From JACVRX01 sp963819885 (GTDB taxonomy: Bacteria > Actinomycetota > Actinomycetes > Jiangellales > Jiangellaceae): a stretch of DNA of 64,000 nucleotides. The translations under genes were made by a program, and so were the position numbers. Position 1 is the stretch's first letter. Each line of letters opens with the position of its first letter. Location: positions 1-64,000 of the forward strand of contig CAWFXV010000025.1 in the NCBI GenBank assembly GCA_963819885.1. The letters are read 5' to 3'. Positions 16,495 to 25,085 of this stretch are shown one piece after another. The notes beneath the pieces were generated by a model. It was not told where the DNA came from. It saw only the letters and a program-made list of their open reading frames with translations, and did not search any database.

Positions 16495-16941
16495 CTACTC
16501 GAAGATGGTGTAAGGACTGACGGGAGCGGGATCACACAGCTCGTAAATACAGTAGTGCTCGCTGGACTCCAGGAAACACCATGTTCCCTCGTCATCGATA
16601 TCGAAGTCGGCACACCCTTCATCGGTCGATCTTGGACGGAGAGTCTGGCGTGACCGCACCCCTCGCGGCCGTACCCCTCGTGAGACGAATGCGGTCGGAG
16701 CAGACATCTGACGTCGAGGCACACGACGCAGTCGTCGCCCACTCGGGGCGAGATCGGCCTTGCAATGCCTGCACCTGATGGCCTCGACGTCGATCTCTTC
16801 CTTACAGAACGGACAGACGCCTTCGTGGTCGGGCGTTGTCGGCTGAATCGCGGCTAGGCAATGCTTGCACCGGACGGCGGCCGCTTTAACCTCTTCCTTG
16901 CAGAATGGGCATTGCCGAGTCTCCGACTCCCGATCCGGCAT
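16495..16941 (-). CDS. double zinc-ribbon protein of unknown function
   Basis: 148 residues from an ATG at 16941, six bases after GGGGGAGG. Two nearly identical zinc knuckles occupy residues 11-28 and 43-60 (CPFCKEEVKAAAVRCKHC and CPFCKEEIDVEAIRCRHC). They are followed by a basic linker and a separate C-terminal segment with four Cys (CADFDIDDEGTWC, YCIYELC). No helix crosses the membrane. The duplication within the protein and the hydrophilic tail suggest a nucleic-acid- or protein-binding adaptor, but I cannot name its role. Confidence 0.6.
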   Translation of the reverse strand: MPDRESETRQCPFCKEEVKAAAVRCKHCLAAIQPTTPDHEGVCPFCKEEIDVEAIRCRHCKADLAPSGRRLRRVPRRQMSAPTAFVSRGVRPRGVRSRQTLRPRSTDEGCADFDIDDEGTWCFLESSEHYCIYELCDPAPVSPYTIFE

Positions 16942-17426
16942 CGCGATCCTCCCCCGAAGCTCACTTTGGCGTGGCGTGCGGAGAATACACCGAGGACGTG
17001 ATCCTCGGGGTGGGCGACGAGACGTCGCCGGCTGCGACCAGGCGGCGACCCGCGGGCACGCTGTTCCACTTGTCCGGCGACGCACCGCCTTGCCGCGTCC
17101 AGTCCACGGTCGCCAGTGGTCCCGGCGCGACGATCTCAGCGCCGGCCGGGACCTCGACGAGACGGAGGCCCGCCGAGAGCAACAGCACCCCGAAACCGAC
17201 CGGCCCTCGTGGATCACGCCGTGCCCGCCCGGGTGCGGATTCCGCAACAGCTACCGCGGCAAACACGGCCCCGACGCCGGCGGGTCCACCTTCGATGAGG
17301 TGACCGTCGGGTACTCAAAAGAGGACCTGTGGCACGAGGGCGACTTCGACACATCGTATGAGTTCCACCGGCGGAGGTTTTCTGTTGCTCACTCAGCGGC
17401 GACATCTACGCCACGGTCGCGTGTAG
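16942..17426 (+). other. intergenic stretch with coding-like fragment
   Basis: No complete gene is seen. Between about 17109 and 17373 one plus-strand frame has high GC3 and reads DLDETEARREQQHPETDRP, WITPCPPGCGFRNSYRGKHG and DEVTVGYSKEDLWHEGDFD, with no usable start codon and a non-coding continuation. It looks like the remains of a small actinobacterial accessory gene. Confidence 0.3.
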
Positions 17427-18567
17427 CTATGGCGCGATGGCAGGAGCAACCACCGCGTTCACCAGCCCCCGGAACGAAGACGCGTCGAGGCGCACAGGGC
17501 CTTCCGGGATCGTGCAGGAGACGACGACGACGAGGTCGAGGTCGGGCACGACCTCGATGAGCTGACCGCCGAAGCCGGCCGCGACGAACGCGTCGTGCCC
17601 GTCAGCGGTGGTAACCCACCAGTGGTACCCGTAGTCATCGCCTCCGACGCCGTATCCTCCGGTGGCGACATGGGCTTGGGTTGACTCGGTCACCCATTGC
17701 GCCGGGACGATCTGCTTCTCGTCCCAACGCCCGCCGGCGAGCATGAGCTGCCCGATCTTGGCCATGTCCGGGGCGCTGATCTTCAGAAATGCGTCTCCCA
17801 GGTGAACACCTTGCGGGTCGACCGGCCACGCGAACGACGCCGCCTCGTAGACCGGCAGGTTCTCCTCGACGGCCAGCGGCTCGGCGGCCGGATCGGTGCT
17901 GATGCCGAGCGGGTTGAACAATTTGTCCCGCGCGTAGTCGAGCACCGACTGTCCGGTCGCCTCGACCAGGATCGCGGACAGCAGATGCGAGCCCGCACTC
18001 GCATATGCGAAACCCTCACCCGGCGGCTGTTCCAGCCCGCCGGACAGAATGGCGGCCACCCAATCCTCGGTCAGGTAGTACGGCGAGTCGCGCGGCTCGA
18101 GGATCCTCGGGCAACCCGGCCGTCATCGTCAGGACCTGCTCCAACGTGACCCCGGCAACATCCGGCGCCATGATCGCCGCGTACTCGGGCAACAACTCCG
18201 AAAGCGTCTGGTCAACGCCGCCCAGAACACCTTCGTCGATGGCGACCCCCACCAGGATCGACATGACACTCTTGGTCACCGAAGCCACATTGCTCGTAGC
18301 TTCGGTGGAACTGTCGTAGTAGCGCTCCACCAGCGGCCGCCCGCCGACCAACACCAGCACCGCTCTGAGGTCTTTGTACGAGCCCGCACCGATGTCGCCT
18401 TCGACCAGCTGGTCGAAGACCGCCGCGAGCTGCTCCGGACTGCTGGAGGTCTGCTGTCCCGCCGGTGTTTCTCCCGAACCGGAGCCGTTCGGCGAACCGC
18501 TGCACGCCGTGATCACAGCCAGAATCACGGCCGCCAACCACAGCCGACAGCGCCAAACTCGGGCCAC
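17427..18567 (-). pseudogene. beta-lactamase-family serine hydrolase lipoprotein, frameshifted
   Basis: The N-terminal part starts at GTG 18567 with a lipoprotein signal (LWLAAVILAVITACSG) and contains the catalytic SVTK motif within SNVASVTKSVMS. The C-terminal part is in another frame (EPRDSPYYLTEDWVAAILSG, YASAGSHLLSAILVEATGQS) and contains the YxS/N-like motif and the HWWVTT core. The two frames meet near 18098-18104, where one extra base after GAGGATCCT breaks an otherwise seamless protein of about 380 residues. Penicillin-binding-protein-like hydrolases of this class cleave esters or D-Ala peptides; the substrate is unknown. Decay or sequencing error. Confidence 0.75.
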
Positions 18568-18629
18568 GACCGCATTGTCCTCGTGATCCGCGGTCGGCGG
18601 GACAGAACAGGCGGACAACTACCGCCGAG

Positions 18630-18648
18630 CGAACATCCGTTCGACACT
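18630..18648 (+). promoter_or_regulatory. LexA (SOS) box overlapping a likely leaderless promoter
   Basis: CGAACATCCGTTCG (18630-18643) fits the actinobacterial SOS consensus CGAAC-N4-GTTCG exactly. GACACT at 18643-18648 could be the -10 element, putting the transcript start at about the GTG at 18655. The same site and spacing recur at 21881. Confidence 0.7.
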
Positions 18649-18654
18649 GGATGG

Positions 18655-18897
18655 GTGGCTAGGCCGGTGCTCAACGTGGAGAAGCCGCCGAACGTCCCGC
18701 AGCGGCCGATGGGCAGGATCCCGGTCGTGGTGCGCCCCGTCGGCCCCGACGGCGAGGAGTGGTGGCCGGCCACCGCGAACCGGTGGACCGACACGCACGT
18801 CCTCGTCCATTGGGTTGAGGACGGCCAGGCGCAAGACCACCGCTACGAGCTGGCGTGGCTGCGAGCCGAGGACGTCGGCCGATTCCTGAAGACCTAG
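18655..18897 (+). CDS. small SOS-box-controlled protein, copy 1
   Basis: 80 residues from a GTG that lies 11 bases after the LexA box, probably translated leaderlessly. The product is compact, with PQRPMGRIPVVVRPVGPDG, EEWWPATANRWTDTHVLVHW and YELAWLRAEDVGRFL. It reads as a small beta-rich domain with no helix, signal or catalytic motif that I recognise. Copy 2 at 21906 shares most of its sequence and its operator. DNA-damage induction follows from the operator; the molecular role is unknown. It lies outside the intact element, in the older accessory block. Confidence 0.72.
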   Translation: MARPVLNVEKPPNVPQRPMGRIPVVVRPVGPDGEEWWPATANRWTDTHVLVHWVEDGQAQDHRYELAWLRAEDVGRFLKT

Positions 18898-19021
18898 CGC
18901 GGGCACTTTCGCGGTCCCGGTGGGCGCAGGCGGATCTGCGGCCCGCGCATGCGCGGAAAGGGAGACGGCCTCCCGCCTTCTCGTGGGTTCGCTGACGAGT
19001 TGACGCCCACCGGGACCGTGC

Positions 19022-19476
19022 TCATGGCGCCCACCGGCGCAGCCGGCTCCACGGCAATTCGCCCTCGGCGACAACCGCAAGCTCCGACACGGACAGCTTC
19101 CGCCACTGGACGCCGGTGCTGTGCCGTTTCCCGCTGCCCACGAATGCCGGTGACAGCGGCACCTCGCCCACCAGTCGACCAGGTCGAGCAGCCCATCCCC
19201 GGTCGCCGCCTAATCGGCGAGCAACATCGCGTCGAGGCCGAGCAGACTCGACTGCCACTCGATAACCTGGCCGGCCCGTGCCCCGCCATGCGTGATCGTC
19301 AGCACGGCCGGCCGCAGGGGCGGCGGTTCACGGTCGCGGTTGAACCATTCCGAGGTGCCGTTGCTCAGCCGGGTCGCCGTGTTCCAGCGCAACACAGACC
19401 CGAACAGCCGACGATCGCCACCGGACCGAACGTGCAGCCGACCGCCGGTCCGCCGGTAGTGCAACTCGCCCTCCAC
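19022..19476 (-). pseudogene. decayed gene with nonsense codon and frameshift
   Basis: A frame from GTG 19476 encodes ELHYRRTGGRLHVRSGGDRR, then RPAVLTITHGGARAGQVIEW, and runs into TAG at 19210. Past the stop the same frame still looks coding (AATGDGLLDLVDWW), then shifts to VGEVPLSPAFVGSGKRHSTG and ends SRLRRWAP-stop at 19022. A nonsense codon plus a frameshift in one short gene points to genuine decay. Family not recognised. It lies just downstream of another decayed gene, probably as a former operon. Confidence 0.6.
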
Positions 19477-19478
19477 GG

Positions 19479-20318
19479 TCAGCCGCCGATGAGTGTCTTG
19501 GTGTTCACTGCATAGTCCGCCTGGTTCATCGGCAGCGGCTCGCTGGACTGCGACGCCACCGGATTCCCCAACGAATCGTGCCGCGTCAGCACCTCCATTG
19601 GTCGGTACTCGCGCCGGTCCAAAGCCCTCGCCCGGGCCGTCGCATCGGCCCACGAATACAGGCCGGGCTCGGCGCCAACGGCCACGGCCGCCGCCAAGTG
19701 CTGCTCCGGCGACACCGGGCCTTGATGGTGGGCAGCCTGTGCGACAACCGATAGGCCTGGAACGTCCACACGAAGGTGCGGTCGGTCGCGTGCACCGGGC
19801 CGTCGAGCCAGTTGGCGCTCTGCATCGTCCGGTTGAGCTCGTGGCCGGCTTCCCAGTCGTTGATCAGCGCCTGCAACCGCTGCCAGGTGGCGTAGCAATC
19901 CGCGCCGGTCCGCGCGGCGGTCCGCTCGTCGACGACGTGATCGGGCAGCGTCTTGGTTAGCCGCACCGACTCGTCGACGACGGCAGCAATTCGCGCCTGC
20001 AGCGCCACGAAGATCTTCGGTCCCGCGGCGCGCCCGCCGTAGCCGCGTTCTGATGACAGAGACTCACCGAGGTCACAATCATCTTGGACGCCGGACTGTC
20101 GAACGCCCAATAAAACCCATTCGGCGCCGGCAATTTCCCGCTGGCCGCGGTCGCCTCGATCGCCTTCGCAAACTCGGCTTCTTCGGCCGCACGCGCGCTC
20201 CGAATTGCTTGCTCAACGCGTCGGCCTTCGCCAACCACTGCCGGGCCAGTTGAAGCGGCTTGTCGACCTCGCCGCCGAGTTGCGCCGAACGCTCGAGAAT
20301 GTCCTCGAAATAGCCCAT
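19479..20318 (-). pseudogene. decayed helical protein gene, three frameshifts
   Basis: Four consecutive frames carry one continuous-looking protein of about 280 residues. It starts MGYFEDILERSAQLGGEVD (ATG 20318), moves near 20215 to QAIRSARAAEEAEFAKAIEA, near 20040 to FVALQARIAAVVDESVRLTK and WQRLQALINDWEAGHELNR, and near 19730 to LAAAVAVGAEPGLYSWADAT, ending NTKTLIGG-stop. The protein would be soluble and mostly helical. I know no family. Three indels make sequencing error alone unlikely. Confidence 0.6.
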
Positions 20319-20477
20319 TGGGCCTCCGCCACCGTGCGAGCGCCGGGAGCGAGCTCGAGATGCCAGGTCTGGCCGGCATCCAGTCTGCGGTTGAGCATCC
20401 AGGTAGGGCCTTTAGGGCCGTGGGCCCGGAAAAACACGACGCCCGCAGCGTGGGCACAGCACCCAGTCGCGGGCGCT

Positions 20478-20541
20478 CACGCGTTTCCGCAGGTGGTGGG
20501 CGCAACAGGGATCGAACCTGTGACCCCCCGCTTGTAAGGCG
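20478..20541. repeat. att site (left), 64-bp direct repeat of tRNA-Val 3' end
   Basis: Identical over 64 bp to 32341-32404, from CACGCGTTTCCGCAGG to TTGTAAGGCG. It contains the tRNA-Val 3' half from the anticodon arm through the encoded CCA plus 16 bp beyond. The tRNA 5' half is missing here, so this is the displaced end left by integration. Confidence 0.92.
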
Positions 20542-20765
20542 ACAACGCCTGAACGTTGTCCTGACCTGCGGTTTCACCGTGTTTAGCCGCACCGTAGCGG
20601 CGAAGTTATCGGGTCACCAAACGGCCGTTTCACGATCCTTTTCGGACCGCCCGTCAAACCTGCGGGCGGTCACCGAGGGCCGTCAGTCACCGCGATAACT
20701 CAGGCCGTCCCCCGGCTGTGCGTTGGGCGCGAAGCCGGGGAACCTCGACGGGACGGAGCCCCGCC

Positions 20766-20936
20766 GTGTCCACAACCTTCCCACCGCAAGAGCCCGGCCG
20801 CCACGGCAGGGCCGAACTGTTGACCCTGGTCGGCGCCGTGCGCCGGCTGGCGTTCGATACTTCCCTACCGCCGATCGAGGCGATGGGCAGGATCAGGGAC
20901 GCATTCGCCGACTACGACCAGCAGGGAGGTGTGTAG
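20766..20936 (+). CDS. small hypothetical protein
   Basis: 56 residues from a GTG with GGAG nine bases upstream. Hydrophilic, with a helical core (LLTLVGAVRRLAFDT, IEAMGRIRDAFADYDQQ). It is the first gene inside the left att site. No family recognised; its size and position are typical of accessory ORFs at element ends. Confidence 0.45.
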   Translation: MSTTFPPQEPGRHGRAELLTLVGAVRRLAFDTSLPPIEAMGRIRDAFADYDQQGGV

Positions 20937-21149
20937 TAACGCCACCCTGATCCCCGACAGCGGCCCCTCGGCACCCGGAGTGCTTGGGGGCCGTTCGGCA
21001 TTCCTGATGATCTGCTGAGAATCGCTCTGACACAAACTCGCAGGTAGCGCAATACTGTGCCGTACCCGATACGGAGGCGGCCGCCGGCAGCGAGAAGGCG
21101 GCTGGCGGATCGGTTTCGACCGCGTCGGCCCGGGGGGAGGAGCGCGGGG

Positions 21150-21863
21150 GTGAACCCGGAGTTCATGGCGCGCTGGTTCTGGCGATTGTTTCTGGCGGTC
21201 GGCGTCGTGATCCTCATCGTTGGCGCGGTGATCTTCGTGCGCACCGTGCAGTTCCTGGCCGAAGCGGAGCAGGCTACCGGCACGGTCGTCGACCTGTCCG
21301 GCGAAACGGACTCCGAGGGGACGGTCATCTTCTATCCGGTCGTGCTCTTCATGACAGCCGAGGGCGAGACGATCGAGTTCGTCTCCTCCTCCGGCTCCTC
21401 TCCGCCGTCTGAGTCGCCGGGCGATCAGGTTGAGGTTCTCTACGACCCAGACGATCCGTACGACGCGAAGCTGAGTGGCATATTCCACGTTTGGCTACCG
21501 CCGGCCGTCTCGGCGATTCTTGGCCCTTGTTTTATCTATTCAGCCTGGTACATCCGCAGACGTACGCGCCTGATGAGCGTGGCCGACGCCGAGTGGCTGC
21601 GCGCTCACGGGCGCCACATGAACGGCGAGTCGCCACGAGTCGTCACCGACTCGTTCGAGATTCAGGGCCGCTCGCCTTTCCGCCTGGAGGTCGACGTTCA
21701 CGACGCCACCAGGGACGAGGTGCGTGTGCTGACCTCCGAGCCGATCTGGTTCGATCCCACACCTCATCTCGAGAATCGCAAGACCCTCGACGTCTATGTC
21801 GACCCAACGCGGCCCGAGCGTTACCTCGTCGACATCTCGTTCCTGCCGCGCTTGGCCGACTAA
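21150..21863 (+). CDS. DUF3592 domain membrane protein
   Basis: 237 residues from GTG 21150, which follows GGGGAGGAG at good spacing. One N-terminal helix (LFLAVGVVILIVGAVIFV), an external DUF3592 beta domain (ATGTVVDLSGETDSEGTVIF ... VEVLYDPDDPYDAKL), a second helix (LPPAVSAILGPCFIYSAWYI) and a cytoplasmic tail. DUF3592 proteins are envelope proteins of unknown role. The next gene's LexA box starts 18 bp after the stop. Confidence 0.75.
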   Translation: MNPEFMARWFWRLFLAVGVVILIVGAVIFVRTVQFLAEAEQATGTVVDLSGETDSEGTVIFYPVVLFMTAEGETIEFVSSSGSSPPSESPGDQVEVLYDPDDPYDAKLSGIFHVWLPPAVSAILGPCFIYSAWYIRRRTRLMSVADAEWLRAHGRHMNGESPRVVTDSFEIQGRSPFRLEVDVHDATRDEVRVLTSEPIWFDPTPHLENRKTLDVYVDPTRPERYLVDISFLPRLAD

Positions 21864-21880
21864 CACTCTCTAGACCAATC

Positions 21881-21899
21881 CGAACATCTGTTCGACACT
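21881..21899 (+). promoter_or_regulatory. LexA (SOS) box, copy 2
   Basis: CGAACATCTGTTCG (21881-21894) matches the SOS consensus, and GACACT (21894-21899) again abuts it, six bases before the GTG at 21906. Geometry is identical to the 18630 copy. Confidence 0.72.
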
Positions 21900-21905
21900 G
21901 GGAGG

Positions 21906-22151
21906 GTGGCGAGGCCGGTACTCAACGTGGAGCAGCCGCCGAGCATCCCGCAGCGGCCGATGGGCAGCATCCCGGTCGTGATCCGCCTCGTCCGACCCGA
22001 CGGCGGGGAATGGTGGCCGGGCACAGCGAACCGGTGGACCGACACCCACGTCCTCGTCCACTGGGTCGAGGACGACGGCCAGGCGGAAGCCCACCACTAC
22101 GAGTTGGCGTGGCTCCGAGCCGAGGACGTCCGCCGATTCCTGAAGACGTAG
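21906..22151 (+). CDS. small SOS-box-controlled protein, copy 2
   Basis: 81 residues from a GTG with GGGAGG just before it. Close paralog of 18655-18897, with shared PQRPMGSIPVVIR, EWWPGTANRWTDTHVLVHW and YELAWLRAEDVRRFLKT. The operator is conserved as well, so regulation and protein were duplicated together. Being inside an integrated element, it could link element behaviour to DNA damage; its biochemical role is unknown. Confidence 0.75.
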   Translation: MARPVLNVEQPPSIPQRPMGSIPVVIRLVRPDGGEWWPGTANRWTDTHVLVHWVEDDGQAEAHHYELAWLRAEDVRRFLKT

Positions 22152-22252
22152 TGAAGCACTGACGTCGCTCCTTCGGCTGTGGGAGTCTCGTATGGCGGCT
22201 TCATGGCATCGCGCCCGAGCCGCACGGCATCGCCCACCCTTAGGAGATTGTG

Positions 22253-22510
22253 ATGAGTCAACAAGGTGAAGTGGAACAGCAGGGTCGCCGACTCGGCGGC
22301 GGGGCGATCGCCTCGCTCTCCGGCCTGGCCGTACTGCTCATCTTCATCATCCAGAACCGGCAGGATGTCATGATCGACTTCCTATTCTGGAGCTTCACCT
22401 GGCCGTTGTGGCTATACACCATCATCGTGGCGCTGTTCGGCGCATTGGTCTGGTTCGGGCTGGGCGTGATACGTCGTCACCAACGCCGCATGCAGCGTCG
22501 CGAAGACTGA
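22253..22510 (+). CDS. LapA-domain two-helix membrane protein
   Basis: 85 residues. The ATG follows AGGAG. Two helices (IASLSGLAVLLIFIIQ and WPLWLYTIIVALFGALVWFG) joined by NRQDVMIDFLFWSF, with a basic C-terminus: the LapA (DUF1049) pattern. LapA proteins are inner-membrane proteins, linked to lipopolysaccharide assembly in Gram-negatives; in actinobacteria the role is unknown. Confidence 0.78.
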   Translation: MSQQGEVEQQGRRLGGGAIASLSGLAVLLIFIIQNRQDVMIDFLFWSFTWPLWLYTIIVALFGALVWFGLGVIRRHQRRMQRRED

Positions 22511-22561
22511 CGGGACTGACTCCCTAGCCGTGTTCGGACACGTAGGCAAAGAGTCCAAACA

Positions 22562-22723
22562 CAAATAACTGGTAGATCTGAGAGCTGGGAACACGACGGC
22601 GAGGAACACATCGAAACAGTCGCGCTGGGTTGGACCGGCCAACTCGCTTACATTCGCCTACCCGACCCGCGCTACCGGTTCACCGCCGTGTGGCTCGACG
22701 CCTCCGACGTGAAGCGCAGGTAG
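22562..22723 (+). pseudogene. fragment of small WLxAxDV-type protein (paralog of 16297-16425)
   Basis: The frame reads EEHIETVALGWTGQLAYIRL, PDPRYRFTAVWLDASDVKRR, stop. It is open back to a stop at 22517 but contains no ATG, GTG or TTG, so it cannot be expressed as it stands. It matches the 16297 fragment over 40 residues, so the same truncated unit sits both inside the element and in the older flank. Confidence 0.4.
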
Positions 22724-22786
22724 TCGGGGCTCGCCGGCGGTCCCGCGTCGAGTCGGTGAAAGTGTCAGGGCTTGGGGTTGGGTGGG

Positions 22787-23035
22787 TTAGTCGTCGTCGT
22801 CGCCGTGCTGGGCGGATTTTCTCCGTTCGAGCCGCCAGTGGATCTCGTGGGTGTTCGGGTGCCGCCACTCGCGCATCCGGTACTCGAAGCCCGGTAGCAG
22901 CACGATCGGGATCGGGTCGGGGGACGCCGGGGCGACCGCCCCCACCACGATCTTCGCGTCACCGGGGATGAACGGAGACTGCGCCGGGATGGGCCCGGTG
23001 ACGATTTCCACGGGGTCTCCGTAGGGGCGGGCCAT
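22787..23035 (-). CDS. small hypothetical protein
   Basis: 82 residues from ATG 23035 (MARPYGDPVEIVTGPIP). Beta-rich centre (DAKIVVGAVAPASPDPIPIV) followed by LLPGFEYRMREWRHPNTHEI and an acidic tail of four Asp. The pattern WRHPNTHEIHW is unusual, but I cannot assign a family. It is divergent from the lipoprotein gene at 23289. Confidence 0.5.
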   Translation of the reverse strand: MARPYGDPVEIVTGPIPAQSPFIPGDAKIVVGAVAPASPDPIPIVLLPGFEYRMREWRHPNTHEIHWRLERRKSAQHGDDDD

Positions 23036-23159
23036 GAGACTGGAGCGTAGCGAACAAGTCCACTGGGCGTCCATAGAGGTAATTTGGTGACCCCATAGAT
23101 CTCTGATAGCGTATCGTCTTGGTTCGGATGCGTCGGGTTGCCGGGCATCCACCGACCAT

Positions 23160-23190
23160 TGGCGCCGTCTCACCTTGTTAGACGGCGCCA
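23160..23190. repeat. perfect 11-bp inverted repeat in divergent intergenic region
   Basis: TGGCGCCGTCT and AGACGGCGCCA flank a 9-base loop, between divergent starts at 23035 and 23289. Not placed to terminate either gene, so it may be an operator, a replication or transfer signal, or a relic. The rest of 23036-23288 shows no gene. Confidence 0.6.
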
Positions 23191-23288
23191 TCGCGTGCGC
23201 GACATCCCTGGGGCACAGGGGCCCTCAGGGGTGTTGCGTGCAGCGACTCGCATAACTCCTCGTACCCCACTAAGGAAACCCCGAATTG

Positions 23289-23837
23289 ATGCGCACCAGG
23301 GCCGTTCTCGCCGGCGCCGTGCTCACCCTCGTCGCCATGGCGTCGCTGATGACGGCGTGCGCTACTGACAATTCGGCTCGCGTGGCAGCACCCGAACCGA
23401 CAGCCCCGCCGGCCCAAACACCACCCGTTGAGAACCCGGTGCCAACCAGTGCACCGGTTGAGAATACGTATACGCCGTCGCCTCCTCCGTATGTTCCGCC
23501 GCCTCTTCCCGACTTCCCGGCGGTATTGGCTGACCTTGCGGTCGAGATCGGCTGCACGGACTGGGTGGCTGCCGACAAGGACACGCCGCACGCAAGGGCA
23601 TGGGGTACGTGTGAGTTCGACGGCAGCAGAGTTCGGCTCTACGCGTTTGGTTGGCATGAGCAGGAGTCCTTCCTGAGGGTCGCCCCGGCGCTTGGCATCA
23701 ACCCAGACCTCACAGTTGATGCAGTACTCTCCGTCGACCTCGACATCTCCGGCGTGCCGGACGATCTCAGCGTTTTCAACGATCTTCAGACGGCGCTTAC
23801 GAAAGCCTCCATGGCCCGTCTTCAGGCTGGCTCATGA
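23289..23837 (+). CDS. lipoprotein with Pro-rich linker
   Basis: 182 residues. Lipoprotein signal peptide with lipobox LMTAC (residues about 20-24), then a Pro/Thr-rich spacer (PSPPPYVPPPLPDFPAVLAD) and a small C-terminal domain containing IGCTDWVAADKDTPHARAWG and CEFDGSRVRLYAF, with a probable disulfide between the two Cys. Surface lipoproteins of this layout are common in actinobacteria; no function is known. Confidence 0.7.
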   Translation: MRTRAVLAGAVLTLVAMASLMTACATDNSARVAAPEPTAPPAQTPPVENPVPTSAPVENTYTPSPPPYVPPPLPDFPAVLADLAVEIGCTDWVAADKDTPHARAWGTCEFDGSRVRLYAFGWHEQESFLRVAPALGINPDLTVDAVLSVDLDISGVPDDLSVFNDLQTALTKASMARLQAGS

Positions 23838-24037
23838 CCACGCCACGACGGCCGTCAGCCGAAGACTCGACTGTTTTACGCCCTTGCAAGGCGTGGCACG
23901 GCGGCTGGGAGTGGCGCACGCTCCTCTCTGTCCTCTTGATGGCAGCCTTCTGACCGGACGAAACCGGGCATCCAACCCGGTCCACGGACTTGGCATGTTC
24001 GTGCTGAATGAGTCTGCCAACGAGAAAAGGAGAAGCC

Positions 24038-24598
24038 GTGACAGATACGGAACAGAAGAAAGATGACAGCTGGCGTGCCGGCTGGGATCGCCACATCAAG
24101 CCCAAGGAGTTCTTCCTCCTGATGGCGGGCCTGATCGCATTCGGCCTGGTGATTCGGGTGAGCGGTTTCCAGTACATCCCGACCCAGCTGATCATGGTGC
24201 TGCCCATAGTGGGTGTGCTCATGGGTGGTCGGATGCTCTACCAGAACCGCAAGCACGAAGCCTTCCAGACACTCGCGATTGCCACGGGAGTGACTGCACT
24301 GGTGGGCATCGTGTTGGCTATTTCGCTGGGCCTCTCGATCGGCGATCCTGTTGTCGACCCTGGCGAAGTCAGCGATTCTGGCGAAGTCAGTGACCCTATC
24401 GAGGCCAGTGATCTCTACAACGAGTGTGCCGAGGACGGCGGGTACGCATGTGACCGGCTGTTCATGGAGTCGACTCCCGGGTCTAATGAACAGGCGTTTG
24501 GTGCCAATTGCGGTGATCGTGGCTACACGGACGAAAACGGCATTTGGTGCAGTCCGGAGGGTCTGAAAGAATTCGGCGGTGCGCAGGACTGGTCATGA
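24038..24598 (+). CDS. membrane protein with exported Cys-rich GDxxCD...TCG-type domain
   Basis: 186 residues from GTG 24038, behind AAGGAG. Three hydrophobic segments (FFLLMAGLIAFGLVIRV, LIMVLPIVGVLMGGR, ALVGIVLAISLGLSIG), a short linker with a repeated GEVSD element, and a C-terminal domain DLYNECAEDGGYACDRLFME, STPGSNEQAFGANCGDRG. That domain shares the Cys spacing of the frameshifted protein at 15675-16170 and of many actinobacterial exported proteins. Likely surface-displayed; function unknown. Confidence 0.65.
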   Translation: MTDTEQKKDDSWRAGWDRHIKPKEFFLLMAGLIAFGLVIRVSGFQYIPTQLIMVLPIVGVLMGGRMLYQNRKHEAFQTLAIATGVTALVGIVLAISLGLSIGDPVVDPGEVSDSGEVSDPIEASDLYNECAEDGGYACDRLFMESTPGSNEQAFGANCGDRGYTDENGIWCSPEGLKEFGGAQDWS

Positions 24599-24709
24599 AT
24601 CTGTTCCCTTTGGACGAGCATTGCAGTCTTCGGGCTCGTGGGATTCTTCTACCTAGCGGTTTAGATCCTTGTGAATGCTGCAATGCTTGTTCGCAGATGG
24701 TGGGGAATC

Positions 24710-24889
24710 ATGAGTGACAATTGGCCCAAAGATGCCAAGGGCCGTCCAATCAATCCCTGGTATGGACAACCGGCCCAGCCACATATCGGCGGAGCGGGTG
24801 GCGGTGGGTCATGTGGTGTGTACCGGAACTTGTCCTTGAACAGCTTCTCTTTGTCCAAGCGGAAGATTCGGGCCACACAGAAAGGTTAG
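24710..24889 (+). CDS. small hypothetical protein (possibly truncated)
   Basis: 59 residues from ATG 24710 (MSDNWPKDAKGRPINPWYGQ). The opening looks genuine but it turns into a Gly-rich run (GGAGGGGSCG) and a basic tail of poor coding character, so the gene may be a truncated remnant. GGGGA lies four bases upstream of the ATG. GC content here is lower than in the flanks. Confidence 0.35.
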   Translation: MSDNWPKDAKGRPINPWYGQPAQPHIGGAGGGGSCGVYRNLSLNSFSLSKRKIRATQKG

Positions 24890-25085
24890 GCGACCAACAG
24901 AACGATAGCGATAACGAACAATGCAACCTTCACCAGCATTAGCGGGCAGCCTGGCCCCTTGGTATGTCTCTGGTTGGTGTCATCCGCAGGGCGGTTTGGC
25001 GGCCCGTTGGAGATCCGATGGGCACCGCTTCCGCCCCAGCTACGTAGCGCCGATCGCGCGACAACATTCTTTCGAGAGGGAACCG

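Noticed and set aside
20497..20541. Second tRNA-Val gene
   Set aside because: Only the 3' half is present; it is the displaced att copy and cannot fold.
22765..23148. Alternative minus-strand frame with PSRRSLRSSP-type sequence
   Set aside because: Ser/Arg-rich shadow overlapping the better-supported 82-residue gene.
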